Assembly: GCA_032433765.1 (NCBI GenBank)
Contig: JAVIAB010000025.1
Coordinates: forward strand, 39,005,348 to 39,069,347
Reading direction: 5' to 3'
DNA length: 64,000 bases
DNA from: Megaustenia siamemsis
Lineage: Eukaryota; Mollusca; Gastropoda; Stylommatophora; Ariophantidae
Below the pieces are notes generated by a model. That model worked only from the letters and a program-made list of their open reading frames with translations, had not been told where the DNA came from and did not search any database. The number at the start of each line of letters is the position of its first letter. Position 1 is the first letter of the stretch. Below are positions 44,349-57,534 of the stretch, piece by piece. The position numbers and the translations under genes were made by a program.

Positions 44349-45040
44349 AACTTTGGCACATAACTCTGGCACATACTTAACTTTGGCACATAACTCTGGC
44401 ACATACTTAACTTTGATACATAACTTTGGAACTTCACTTAACTTTGGCACATAACTCTGGCACATACTTAACTTTGATACATAACTTTGGAACTTCACTT
44501 AACTTTGGCACATAACTCTGGCATATACTTAACTTTGATACATAGCTTTGGAACTTCACTTAACTCTGGCACATAACTCTGGCACATACTTAACTTTGAT
44601 GCATAACTTTGGAACTTCACTTAACTTTGGCACATAACTCTGGCACATACTTAACTTTGATGCATAACTTTGGAACTTCACTTAACTTTGGCACATAACT
44701 CTGGCACATACTTAACTTTGATACATAACTTTGGAACTTCACTTAACTTTGGCACATAACTCTGGCACATACTTAACTTGATACATAACTTTGGAACTTC
44801 ACTTAACTTTGGCACATAACTCTGGCACATACTTAACTTTGATACATAACTATGGAACTTCACTTAACTTTGGCACATAACTCTGGCACATACTTAACTT
44901 TGATACATAACTTACATAACTCTGGCACATACTTAACTTTGATACATAACTTTGGAACTTCACTTAACTTTGGCACTTAACTCTGGCACATACTTAACTT
45001 TGATACATAACTTTGACCATTACTTAATTTTTGCACTTAC
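44349..45040. repeat. 61-bp minisatellite (~11 copies)
   Basis: Units of 61 bp: taactttgatacataacttt, ggaacttcacttaactttgg, cacataactctggcacatac. The first half-unit is shared with the ends of copies A and B, which break off inside it. Confidence 0.92.
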
Positions 45041-45755
45041 TTAACATTAAAACGAGCAGTAACAACATCAGGCATCTGCTCCCTCCCAGCGATTTAACAA
45101 CTCACCCAGAACAGGGACATGTGGTGAGATAGTCTGATGCTTGATAACAAAGATAGTTGGACACAGAGAGTCTTACATTTCTGTCCTGTATGCATTAATC
45201 AGCTCATAAGGACAATAGGTGGGCGGGTGGGTAGATACATATTTATTTATACGGACAGACAGGCAGGTAGGTAGATATTTATACAGTTGGAAAGGCAGGT
45301 ACATAAGATATTTATATAGACAGGTAGATAGACAGATAGTTTGACAGGCAGCAGGCAAGGCGGGTGGCAGACCTACAGACAGATAGATAGATACTGCAGG
45401 AATTTTACCTGAAGAAGACTATGAGTTCTAACCTGATAACAGAGCTACAGATACTGACAGCATAGATGACAAGATGACTGTGAGTTCTAACCTGATAACA
45501 GAGCTACAGATACTGACAGCATAGATGACAAGAAGACTGTCCTAAAAGAAGATATGTTGACATAGCAGAACAGACACCTGAATACAGAAAAATGGTATGA
45601 GCCAGTTCTCACAGTCCCGGGCATGACCAATAAGATCTGACAATGTAACAATATAACCGAATAAGATATTCGACTATAAATCAAGGTTTTATGCATTAAA
45701 ACTTTATCAGTAGAGCACCTGTATAAATTAGCTCTTTTGACATGGCTTCACCACA
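45041..45755. other. Mostly unique spacer with short repeats
   Basis: No ORF or exon was recognised. It contains a run of gacaggcaggtaggtag-like tetranucleotides (45.23-45.40 kb) and a 62-bp direct duplication (gagttctaacctgataacag, agctacagatactgacagca) at about 45421-45540. The stretch near 45.09 kb (aactcacccagaacagggac) may be a LINE C-terminal relic. Confidence 0.5.
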
Positions 45756-48700
45756 AAGTGCTAGAGGAGCCTGTGTGCCCACACCCCAACAGCTGTTCTA
45801 GTGGTAGAGGAGCATGTGTGCCCACACCCCCAACAACTGTTCTAGTGGTAGAGGAGCCTGTGTGCCCACACCCCCAACAGCTGTTCTAGTGGTAGAGGAG
45901 CATGTGTGCCCACACCCCCAACAACTGTTCTAGTGGTAGAGGAGCCTGTGTGCCCACACCCCCAACAGCTGTTCTAGTGGTAGAGGAGCCTGTGTGCCCA
46001 CTTCCCCAACAGCTGTTCTAGTGCTAGAGGAGCCTGTGTGCCCACTTCCCCAACAGCTGTTCTAGTGCTAGAGGAGCCTGTGTGCCCACTTCCCCAACAG
46101 CTGTTCTAGTGATAGAGGAGCCTGTGTGCCCACACCCCCAACAGCTGTTCTAGTGATAGAGGAGCCTGTGTGCCCACACCCCCAACAGCTGTTCTAGTGA
46201 TAGAGGAGCCTGTGTGCCCACACCCCCAACAACTGTTCTAGTGGTAGAGGAGCATGTGTGCCCACACCCCCAACAGCTGTTCTAGTGATAGAGGAGCCTG
46301 TGTGCCCACTTCCCCAACAGCTGTTCTAGTGATAGAGGAGCCTGTGTGCCCACACCCCCAACAGCTGTTCTAGTGGTAGAGGAGCCTGTGTGCCCACACC
46401 CCCAACAACTGTTCTAGTGATAGAAAAGCCTGTGTGCCCACTTCCCCAACAGCTGTTCTAGTGATAGAGGAGCCTGTGTGCCCACACCCCCAACAGCTGT
46501 TCTAGTGATAGAGGAGCCTGTGTGCCCACACCCTCAACAGCTGTTCTAGTGGTAGAGGAGCCAGTGTGCCCACACCCCCAACAGCTGTTCTAGTGGTAGA
46601 GGAGCCTGTGTGCCCACACCCCCAACAGTTGTTCTAGTGGTAGAGGAGCCTGTGTGCCCACACCCCCAACAGCTGTTCTAGTGATAGAGGAGCCTGTGTG
46701 CCCACACCCCCAACAGCTGTTCTAGTGGTAGAGGAGCCTGTGTGCCTACACCCCCAACAGCTGTTCTAGTGGTAGAGGAGCCTGTGTGCCCACACCCCCA
46801 ACAGCTGTTCTAGTGATAGAGGAGCCTGTGTGCCCACACCCCCAACAGCTGTTCTAGTGGTAGAGGAGCCTGTGAGCCCACACCCCAACAGCTGTTTAGT
46901 GGTAGAGGAGCCTGTGTGCCCACACCCCCAACAGCTGTTCTAGTGATAGAGGAGCCTGTGTGCCCACACCCCCAACAGCTGTTCTAGTGATAGAGGAGCC
47001 TGTGTGCCCACACCCCCAACAGCTGTTCTAGTGGTAGAGGAGCCTGTGTGCCCACACCCCAACAGCTGTTCTAGTGGTAGAGGAGCCTGTGTGCCCACAC
47101 CCCCAACAGCTGTTCTAGTGATAGAGGAGCCTGTGTGCCCACTTCCCCAACAGCTGTTCTAGTGGTAGAGGAGCCTGTGTGCCCACACCCCCAACAGCTG
47201 TTCTAGTGATAGAGGAGCCTGTGTGCCCACACACCCCAACAGCTGTTCTAGTGGTAGAGGAGCCTGTGTGCCCACACCCCAACAGCTGTTCTAGTGATAG
47301 AGGAGCCTGTGTCCCCACACCCCCAACAGCTGTTCTAGTGATAGAGGAGCCTGTGTGCCCACACCCCCAACAGCTGTTCTAGTGCTAGAGGAGCTTGTGT
47401 GCCCACTTCCCCAACAGCTGTTCTAGTGGTAGAGGAGCCTGTGTGCCCACAACCCCAACAGCTGTTCTAGTGGTAGAGGAGCCTGTGTGCCCACACCCCC
47501 AACAGCTGTTTCTAGTGGTAGAGGAGCCTGTGTGCTCACACCCCCAACAGCTGTTCTAGTGATAGAGGAGCCTGTGTACCCACATCTCCAACAGCTGTTC
47601 TAGTGGTAGAGGAGCCTGTGTGCCCACACCCCCAACAGCTGTTCTAGTGGTAGAGGAGCCTGTGTGCCCACACCCCCAACAGCTGTTCTAGTGGTAGAGG
47701 AGTCTGTGTGCCCACATCCCCAACAGCTGTTCTAGTGGTAGAGGAGCATGTGTACCCACATCCCCAACAGCTGTTCTAGTTGTAGAGGAGCCTGTGTGCC
47801 CACACCCCAACAGCTGTTCTAGTGGTAGAGGAGCCTGTGTGCCCACACCCCCAACAGCTGTTCTAGTGATAGAGGAGCCTGTGTGCCCACACCCCCAACA
47901 GCTGTTCTAGTGATAGAGGAGCCTGTGTGCCCACACCCCCAACAGCTGTTCTAGTGATAGAGGAGCCTGTGTGCCCACACCCCCAACAGCTGTTGTAGTG
48001 ATAGAGGAGCCTGTGTGCCCACATCCCCAACAGCTGTTCTAGTGGTACACAAGCCTGTGTGCCCATATCTCCAACAGCTGTTCTAGTGATAGAGAAGCCT
48101 GTGTGTCCACATCCCCAACAGCTGTTCTAGTGATAGAGAATCCTGTGTGTCCACATCCCCAACAGCTGTTCTAGTGGTAGAGGAGCGTGTGTGCCCACAT
48201 CCCCAACAGTTGTTCTAGTGATAGAGAAGCCCTGTGCCCACATCCCCAACAACTGTTCTAGTGATAGAGGAGCCTGTGTGTCCACATCCCCAACAGCTGT
48301 TCTAGTGGTAGGGAAGCCTGTGTGCCCACATCCCCAACAGCTGTTCTAGTGATAGAGAAGCCTTTGTGCCCACATCCCCAACAGCTGTTCTAGTGGTAGA
48401 GAAGCCTGTGTGTCCACATCCCCAACAGCTGTTCTAGTGATAGAGAAGCCTGTGTGCCCACATCCCCAACAACTGTTCTAGTGATAGAGGAGCCTGTGTG
48501 TCCACATCCCCAACAGCTGTTCTAGTGATAGAGAAGCCTGTGTGCCCACATCCCAACAGCTGTTCTAGTGGTAGAGGAGCCTGTGTGTCCACACCCCCAA
48601 CAGCTGTTCTAGTGGTAGAGGAGCCTGTGTGCCCACACCCCCAACAGCTGTTCTAGTGATAGAGGAGCCTGTGTGTCCACATCCCAAACAGCTGTTCTAG

Positions 48701-51700
48701 TGATAGAGGAGCCTGTGTGTCCACATCCCCAACAGCTGTTCTAGTGATAGAGTAGCCTGTGTGCCCACATCCCCAACAGCTGTTCTAGTGATACACAAGC
48801 CTGTGTGCCCATATCTCCAACAGCTGTTCTAGTGTTAGAGGAGCCTGTGTGCCCACATCCCCAACAGCTGTTCTAGTGATAGAGGAGCCTGTGTGCCCAC
48901 ATCCCCAACAGCTGTTCTAGTGTTAGAGGAGCCTGTGTGCCCACATCCCCAACAGCTGTTCTAGTGGTACACAAGCCTGTGTGTCCACATCCCCACAGCT
49001 GTTCTAGTGGTACACAAGCCTGTGTGTCCACATCCCCAACAGCTGTTCTAGTGGTACACAAGCCTGTGTGTCCACATCCCCAACAGCTGTTCTAGTGGTA
49101 CACAAGCCTGTGTGTCCACATCCCCAACAGCTGTTCTAGTGGTACACAAGCATGTGTGCCCAATCCCCAACAGCTGTTCTAGTTGTAGAGGAGCCTGTGT
49201 GCCCACTTCCCCAACAGCTGTTCTAGTGGTAGAGGAGCTTGTGTGCCCACTTCCCCAACAGCTGTTCTAGTTGTAGAGGAGCCTGTGTGCCCACTTCCCC
49301 AACAGCTGTTCTAGTGGTAGAGGAGCCTGTGTGCCTACTTCCCCAACAGCTGTTCTAGTTGTAGAGGAGCCTGTGTGCCCACTTCCCCAACAGCTGTTCT
49401 AGTTGTAGAGGAGCCTATGTACCCACTTCCCCAACAGCTGTTCTAGTTGTAGAGGAGCCTGTGTGCCCACTTCCCCAACAGCTGTTCTAGTGGTAGAGGA
49501 GCCTGTGTGCCCACTTCCCCAACAGCTGTTCTAGTTGTAGAGGAGCCTGTGTGCCCACTTCCCCAACAGCTGTTCTAGTGGTAGAGGAGCCTGTGTGCCC
49601 ACTTCCCCAACAGCTGTTCTAGTGGTAGAGGAGCCTGTGTGCCCACATCCCCAACAGCTGTTCTAGTGGTAGAGGAGCCTGTGTGCCCACTTCCCCAACA
49701 GCTGTTCTAGTGGTAGAGGAGCCTGTGTGCCCACATCCCCAACAGCTGTTCTAGACATAGAGGAGCCTGTGTGCCTATATCCCCAACAGCTGTTCTAGAC
49801 GTAGAGGAGCCTGTGTGCCCATATCCCCAACAGCTGTTCTAGACATAGAGAGCCTGTGTGCCTATATCCCCAACAGCTGTTCGAGACGTAGAGGAGCCTG
49901 TGTGCCCATATCCCCAACAGCTGTTTAGACATAGAGGAGCCTGTGTGCCCATATCGCCAACAGCTGTTCTAGACGTAGAGGAGCCTGTGTGCCCATATCC
50001 CCAACAGCTGTTCTAGACCTGGAGGAGCCTGTGTGCCTATATCCCCAACAGCTGATCTAGACATAGAGGAGCCTGTGTGCCCATATCCCCAACAGCTGTT
50101 CTAGACATAGAGGAGCCTGTGTGCCCATATCCCCAACAGCTGTTCTAGACGTAGAGGAGCCTGTGTGCCCATATCCCCAAGAGCTGTTCTAGAGGTAGAG
50201 GAGCCTGTGTGACCACACCCCAAGAGCTGTTCTAGAGGTAGAGGAGCCTGTGTGCCTATATCCCCAACTGTTGTTCTAGTGGTAGAGGAGCCTGTGTGCC
50301 TATATCCCCAACAGCTGTTCTAGTGATAGAGGAGCCTGTGTGACCACACCCCCAAGAGCTGTTCTAGCGGTAGAGGAGCCTGTGTGCCCATATCCCCAAG
50401 AGCTGTTCTAGTGATAGAGGAGCCTGTGTACCCACATCTCCAACAGCTGTTCTAGTGGTAGAGGAGCCTGTGTGCCCACACCCCCAACGGCTGTTCTAGT
50501 GATAGAGGAGCCTGTGTGCCCACACCCCCAATAGCTGTTCTAGTGATAGAGGAGCCTGTGTGCCCACACTCCCAACAGCTGTTCTAGTGCTAGAGGAGCC
50601 TGTGTGCCCACTTCCCCAAAAGCTGTTCTAGTGGTAGAGGAGCCTGTGTGCCCACACCCCCAACAGCTGTTCTAGTGGTAGAGGAGCCTGTGTGCCCACA
50701 CCACCAACAGCTGTTCTAGTGGTAGAGGAGCCTGTGTGCCCACATCCCCAACAGCTGTTCTAGTGGTAGAGGAGCCTGTGTGCCCACACCCCAACAGCTG
50801 TTCTAGTGGTAGAGGAGCCTGTGTGCCCACACCCCCAACAGCTGTTCTAGTGGTAGAGGAGCCTGTGTGCCCACATCCCCAACAGCTGTTCTAGTGGTAG
50901 AGGAGCATGTGTACCCACATCCCCAACAGCTGTTCTAGTTGTAGAGGAGCCTGTGTGCCCACACCCCCAACAGCTGTTCTAGTGGTAGAGGAGCCTGTGT
51001 GCCAACACCCCCAACAGCTGTTCTAGTGATAGAGGAGCCTGTGTGCCCACACCCCCAACAGCTGTTCTAGTGATAGAGGAGCCTGTGTGCCCACACCCCC
51101 AACAGCTGTTCTAGTGATAGAGGAGCCTGTGTGCCCACACCCCCAACAGCTGTTATAGTGATAGAGGAGCCTGTGTGCCCACATCCCCAACAGCTGTTCT
51201 AGTGGTACACAAGCCTGTGTGCCCATATCTCCAACAGCTGTTCTAGTGATAGAGAAGCCTGTGTGTCCACATCCCCAACAGCTGTTCTAGTGATAGAGAA
51301 TCCTGTGTGTCCACATCCCCAACAGCTGTTCTAGTGGTAGAGGAGCGTGTGTGCCCACATCCCCAACAGTTGTTCTAGTGATAGAGAAGCCTGTGTGCCC
51401 ACATCCCCAACAACTGTTCTAGTGATAGAGGAGCCTGTGTGTCCACATCCCCAACAGCTGTTCTAGTGGTAGGGAAGCCTGTGTGCCCACATCCCCAACA
51501 GCTGTTCTAGTGATAGAGAAGCCTTTGTGCCCACATCCCCAACAGCTGTTCTAGTGGTAGAGAAGCCTGTGTGTCCACATCCCCAACAGCTGTTCTAGTG
51601 ATAGAGAAGCCTGTGTGCCCACATCCCCAACAACTGTTCTAGTGATAGAGGAGCCTGTGTGTCCACATCCCCAACAGCTGTTCTAGTGATAGAGGAGCCT

Positions 51701-54700
51701 GTGTGCCCACATCCCCAACAGCTGTTCTAGTGGTAGAGGAGCCTGTGTGTGTCCACACCCCCAACAGCTGTTCTAGTGGTAGAGGAGCCTGTGTGCCCAC
51801 ACCCCCAACAGCTGTTCTAGTGATAGAGGAGCCTGTGTGTCCACATCCCCAACAGCTGTTCTAGTGATAGAGGAGCATGTGTGTCCACATCCCCAACAGC
51901 TGTTCTAGTGATAGAGTAGCCTGTGTGCCCACATCCCCAACAGCTGTTCTAGTGATAGAGGAGCCTGTGTGCCCACATCCCCAACAGCTGTTCTAGTGGT
52001 ACACAAGCCTGTGTGCCCATATCTCCAACAGCTGTTCTAGTGTTAGAGGAGCCTGTGTGCCCACATCCCCAACAGCTGTTCTAGTGATAGAGGAGCCTGT
52101 GTGCCCACATCCGCAACAGCTGTTCTAGTGTTAGAGGAGCCTGTGTGCCCACATCCCCAACAGCTGTTTCTAGTGGTACACAAGCCTGTGTGTCCACATC
52201 CCCAACAGCTGTTCTAGTGGTACACAAGCCTGTGTGTCCACATCCCCAACAGCTGTTCTAGTGGTACACAAGCCTGTGTGTCCACATCCCCAACAGCTGT
52301 TCTAGTGGTACACAAGCCTGTGTGTCCACATCCCCAACAGCTGTTCTAGTGGTACACAAGCATGTGTGCCCAATCCCCAACAGCTTTTCTAGTTGTAGAG
52401 GAGCCTGTGTGCCCACTTCCCCAACAGCTGTTCTAGTGGTAGAGGAGCCTGTGTGCCACTTCCCCACAGCTGTTCTAGTTGTAGAGGAGCCTGTGTGCCC
52501 ACCTCTCCAACAGCTGTTCTAGTGGTAGAGGAGCCTGTGTGCCTACTTCCCCAACAGCTGTTCTAGTTGTAGAGGAGCCTGTGTGCCCACTTCCCCAAAA
52601 GCTGTTCTAGTTGTAGAGGAGCCTATGTACCCACTTCCCCAACAGCTGTTCTAGTGTAGTAGAGAGAGCCTGTGTGCCCACTTCCCCAACAGCTGTTCTA
52701 GTGGTAGAGGAGCCTGTGTGCCCACTTCCCCAACAGCTGTTCTAGTTGTAGAGGAGCCTGTGTGCCCACTTCCCCAACAGCTGTTCTAGTGGTAGAGGAG
52801 CCTGTGTGCCCACTTCCCCAACAGCTGTTCTAGTGGTAGAGGAGCCTGTGTGCCCACATCCCCAACAGCTGTTCTAGTGGTAGAGGAGCCTGTGTGCCCA
52901 CTTCCCCAACAGCTGTTCTAGTGGTAGAGGAGCCTGTGTGCCCACATCCCCAACAGGTGTCTAGACATAGAGGAGCCTGTGTGCCTATATCCCCAACAGC
53001 TGTTCTAGACGTAGAGGAGCCTGTGTGCCCATATCCCCAAACAGCTGTTCTAGACATAGTGGAGCCTGTGTGCCTATATCCCAACAGCTGTTCTAGACGT
53101 AGAGGAGCCTGTGTGCCCATATCCCCAACAGTTGTTCTAGACATAGAGGAGCCTGTGTGCCCATATCGCCAACAGCTGTTCTAGACGTAGAGGAGCCTGT
53201 GTGCCATATCCCAACAGCTGTTCTAGACATAGAGGAGCCTGTGTGCCTATATCCCCAACAGCTGATCTAGACATAGAGGAGTCTGTGTGCCCATATCCCC
53301 AACAGCTGTTCTAGACATAGAGGAGCCTGTGGCCCATATCCCAACAGCTGTTCTAGACTAGAGGAGCCTGTGCGCCCATATCCCCAAGAGCTGTTCTAGA
53401 GGTAGAGGAGCCTGTGTGACCACACCCCCAAGAGCTGTTCTAGTGTAGAGGAGCCTGTGTGCCATATCCCCAACTGTTGTTCTAGTGGTAGAGGAGCCTG
53501 TGTGGATATCCCCAACAGCTGTTCTAGTGATAGAGGAGCCTGTGTGACCACACCCCCAAGAGCTGTTTCTAGAGGTAGAGGAGCCTGTGTGCCCAATCCC
53601 TAAGAGCTGTTCTAGTGATAGAGGAGCCTGTGTACCCACATCTCCAACAGCTGTTCTAGTGGTAGAGGAGCCTGTGTGCACACCCCCAACAGCTGTTCTA
53701 GTGATAGAGGAGCCTGTGTGCCCACACCCCCAACAGCTGTTCTAGTGATAGAGGAGCTGTGGCTGTGTGCCCACTCCCCAACAGCTGTTCTAGTGGTAGA
53801 GGAGCCTGTGTGCCCCACATCCCCAACAGCTGTTCTAGTGGTAGAGGAGCCTGTGTGCCCACTTCCCCAACAGCTGTTCTAGTGGTAGAGGAGCCATGTG
53901 TGCCCACATCCCCAACAGCTGTTCTAGACATAGAGGAGCCTGTGTGCCTATATCCCCAACAGCTGTTCTAGACGTAGAGGAGCCTGTGTGCCCATACCCC
54001 AACAGCTGTTCTAGACATAGTGGAGCCTGTGTGCCTATATCCCCAACAGCTGTTCTAGACGTAGAGGAGCCTGTGTGCCCATATCCCCAACAGCTTTCTA
54101 GACATAGAGGAGCCTGTGTGTGCCCATATCGCCAACAGCTGTTCTAGACGTAGAGGAGCCTGTGTGCCCATATCCCCAACAGCTGTTCTAGACATAGAGG
54201 AGCCTGTGTGCCTACTTCCCAACAGCTGTTCTAGTTGTAGAGGAGCCTGTGTGGCCACTTCCCCAACAGCTGTTCTAGCTGTAGAGGAGCCTGTGTACCC
54301 ACTTCCCCAACGCTGTTCTAGTTGTAGAGGAGCCTGTGTGCCCACTCCCCAACAGCTGTTCTAGTGGTAGAGGAGCCTGTGTGCCCACTTCCCCAACAGC
54401 TGTTCTAGTTGATAGAGGAGCCTGTGTGCCCACTTCCCCAACAGCTGTTCTAGTGGTAGAGGAGCCTGTGTGCCCACTTCCCCAACAGCTGTTCTAGTGG
54501 TAGAGGAGCCTGTGTGCCCACATCCCCAACAGCTGTTCTAGTGGTAGAGGAGCCTGTGTGCCCACTTCCCCAACAGCTGTTCTAGTGGTAGAGGAGCCTG
54601 TGTGCCCAACATCCAACAGCTGTTCTAGACATAGAGGAGCCTGTGTGCCATATATCCCCAACAGCTGTTCTAGACGTAGAGGAGCCTGTGTGCCCATATC

Positions 54701-55314
54701 CCCAACAGCTGTTCTAGACTAGAGGAGCCTGTGTGCCTATATCCCCAACAGCTTTTCGAGACGTAAGAGAGCCTGTGTGCCCATACCCAACAGCTGTTCA
54801 GACATAGAGGAGCCTGTGTGCCCATATCGCCAACAGCTGTTCTAGACGTAGAGGAGCCTGTGTGCCCATATCCCCAACAGCTGTTCTAGACCTGGAGGAG
54901 CCTGTGGCCTATATCCCCAACAGCTGATCTAGACATAGAGGAGCCTGTGTGCCCATATCCCCAACAGCTGTTCTAGACATAGAGGAGCCTGTGTGTCCAT
55001 ATCCCCAACAGCTGTTCTAGACGTTTAGGGAGCCTGTGTGCCCATATCCCCAAGAGCTGTTCTAGAGGTAGAGGAGCCTGTGTGACCACACCCCCAAGAA
55101 GCTGTTCTAGAGGTAGAGGAGCCTGTGTGCCTATATCCCCAACTGTTGTTCTATTGGTAGAGGAGCCTGTGTGCCTATATCCCCACAGCTGTTCTAGTGA
55201 TAGAGGAGCCTGTGTGACCACACCCCCCAAGAGCTGTTCTAGCGGTAGAGGAGCCTGTGTGCCCATATCCCCAAGAAGCTGTTCTAGTGATAGAGGAGCC
55301 TGTGTACCCACATC
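45756..55314. repeat. 44-bp minisatellite, ~217 copies, with ~3.16-kb higher-order repeat
   Basis: Units of 44 bp: tagaggagcctgtgtgccca, then cacccccaacagctgttcta. Variants are arranged in blocks (cacccccaac, catccccaac, cttccccaac, tatccccaac; ggtagagg, gatagagg, gtacacaag, acatagagg). A block at 47863-48066 recurs unchanged in translation 3,160 bp later at 51023-51226, and a partial third cycle follows after 53.6 kb. Short three-frame ORFs (TQAPL.LEQLLG) are artefacts. Single-base dropouts become frequent after about 52.4 kb. The array stops at an N gap, so its true length is unknown. Confidence 0.95.
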
Positions 55315-55414
55315 NNNNNNNNNNNNNNNNNNNNNNNNNNNNNNNNNNNNNNNNNNNNNNNNNNNNNNNNNNNNNNNNNNNNNNNNNNNNNNNNNNNNNN
55401 NNNNNNNNNNNNNN
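55315..55414. other. Assembly gap (100 N)
   Basis: Exactly 100 N, the conventional size for a gap of unknown length, at the end of the 44-bp array. Sequence on the right belongs to an unrelated repeat, so order and distance across it rest on scaffolding. Confidence 0.99.
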
Positions 55415-55850
55415 AAGTGAGTTAACTATACTAACATAAACTATACATATTCAAAGACGAACTAATTATATTAAACATAAACTATACATTTTGAAAGTGA
55501 GCTAACTATACTAACATAAACTATACATTTTCAAAGAGAACTAACTATACTAACATAAACTATACATTTTCAAAGTGAGTTAACTATACTAACATAAACT
55601 ATACGTATTCAAAGAGAACTAATTATACTAACATAAACTATACGTATTCAAAGAGAACTAATTATACTAACATAAACTATACGTATTCAAAGAGAACTAA
55701 TTATACTAACATAAACTATACGTATTCAAAGAGAACTAATTATACTAACATAAACTATACGTATTCAAAGAGAACTAATTATACTAACATAAACTATACA
55801 TTTTCAAAGTGAACCAACTATACAAACATAAATTTTTCATTTTCAGACCA
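55415..55850. repeat. 39-bp AT-rich minisatellite (~11 copies)
   Basis: Units of about 39 bp: actaattatactaacataaa, then ctatacgtattcaaagagaa. Units nearest the gap vary more. Confidence 0.92.
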
Positions 55851-55904
55851 AATTTAAATAGGTGAACATTTAATGGTAATAAGTTTGGAGAAGTCTGATA
55901 ATGT

Positions 55905-57082
55905 TGACACAATGAGTAAGAGAATCAATGAGTAAGAGAATCAATGAGTAAGAGAATCAATGAGTAAGAGAATCAATGAGTAAGAGAATCAATGAGTAAG
56001 AGAATCAATGAGTAAAAGAGAATCAATGAGTAAGAGAATCAATGAGTAAGAGAATCAATGAGTAAGAGAATCAATGAGTAAGAGAATCAATGAGTAAGAG
56101 AATCAACTAGTAGAGTCAGCGAGTAAGAGAGTCAATGAGTAAGAGAGTCAATGAGTAAGAGAATCAATGAGTAAGAGAATCAATGAGTAAGAAAGTCAAT
56201 GAGTAAGAGAATCAATGAGTAAGAGAATCAACTAGTAGAGTCAGCGAGTAAGAGAGTCGATGAGTAAGAGAATCAATGAGTAAGAGAATCAACTAGTAGA
56301 GTCAGCGAGTAAGAGAGTCGATGAGTAAGAGAGTCAATGAGTAAGAGAATCAATGAGTAAGAGAATCAATGAGTAAGAGAATCATGAGTAAGAGAATCAA
56401 TGAGTAAGAGAATCAACTAGTAGAGTCAGCGAGTAAAGAGTCGATGAGTCGTAGAGTCATGAGTAAGAGAATCACTGAGTAAGTCACAAGCGAGTAAGAG
56501 AAGTCAATGAGTAAGAGAGTCAATGAGTAAGAGAATCAATGAGTAAGAGAATCAACTAGTAGAGTCAGCGAGTAAGAGAGTCGATGAGTAAGAGAGTCAA
56601 TGAGTAAGAGAATCAATGAGTAAGAGAATCAACTAGTAGAGTCAGCGAGTAAGAGAGTCGATGAGTAAGAGAGTCAATGAGTAAGAGAATCAACTAGTAG
56701 AGTCAGCGAGTAAGAGAGTCGATGAGTAAGAGAGTCAATGAGTAAGAGAATCAACTAGTAGAGTCAGCGAGTAAGAGAGTCGATGAGTAAGAGAGTCAAT
56801 GAGTAAGAGAATCAATGAGTAAGAGAATCAACTAGTAGAGTCAGCGAGTAAGAGAGTCGATGAGTAAAGAGTCATGAGTAAGAGAATCGATGAGTAAGAG
56901 AATCAACTAGTAGAGTCAGCGAGTAAGAGAGTCGATGAGTAAGAGAGTCAATGAGTAAGAGAATCAATGAGTAAGAGAATCAACTAGTAGAGTCAGCGAG
57001 TAAGAGAGTCGATGAGAAAGAGAGTCGATGAGTAAGAGAGTCAACGAGTAAGAGAATCAACGAGTAAGAGAGTCAATGAGAA
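55905..57082. repeat. 16-bp minisatellite with a composite higher-order unit
   Basis: Left part: simple 16-bp units aatcaatgagtaagag. From about 56100 these are organised into longer composites with aatcaactagtagagtcagc, gagtaagagagtcgatgag and gagtcaatgagtaagag, repeated many times with slight length changes. Confidence 0.92.
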
Positions 57083-57098
57083 ATTAAAAAAGGGAAAC

Positions 57099-57250
57099 CT
57101 GCAACTTTGGTTTGACATTGCTCTCCTCCTGCGAGATCTCTGTGTTACTCTTGGCGTGCTTGGCTGTCTTGCCCTTTCTGGTGCTGAGGAGGCTGACGCT
57201 GTTGTCTGGACTGAGAACTGTCACCAGCTTGTTTTGAGCTGACTTCCGAC
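57099..57250 (-). CDS. Exon of an unrecognised nuclear-type protein (third of three)
   Basis: A 152-bp minus-strand exon between acceptor ctggttgtag and donor TTGCAG/GTTTCC. It starts with GT, completing a codon begun by the exon at 58744-58996 (G + GT = Gly), then reads 50 codons without a stop: RKSAQNKLVTVLSPDNS, VSLLSTRKGKTAKHAK, SNTEISQEESNVKPKLQ. It is basic and Ser-rich, resembling a linker or nuclear-localisation segment. It exits in phase 0. The 16-bp minisatellite begins 17 bp into the intron. I do not recognise the family. Confidence 0.68.
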
Positions 57251-57366
57251 CTACAACCAGGGCATGAGACACATTCATTAGCCACTCTAACTTGTCAATG
57301 TTATGTTAATGATGAATTGTTTGACTACGTGCTACGCAATTACAAACATAGACAGCTTGATCTTGT

Positions 57367-57520
57367 GACACGGGGACCGGGTGGTCTACAGCTAAGACGT
57401 CAGCCTGCAGACATGAAGGTTATGGGTTCAAATCCTCCACACAAGCGGTGGGATTTTTTCTCTTTGAATCTGGTTTCTTTGTGACTTTACTCTCCACCGG
57501 TCTCTGGGTAGTGAGATTAT
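57367..57520 (+). mobile_element. SINE-C-like tRNA-headed element
   Basis: The head has gggtggtctacagctaagac (A-box region) and tatgggttcaaatcctcc (B box), then a short body with ttgaatctggtttctttgtg. It is comparable to 7918-8217 in head and to the minus element at 58.3-58.7 kb in body. It grades into the 32-bp array. Confidence 0.6.
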
Positions 57521-57534
57521 ATGTGATCTATTTT

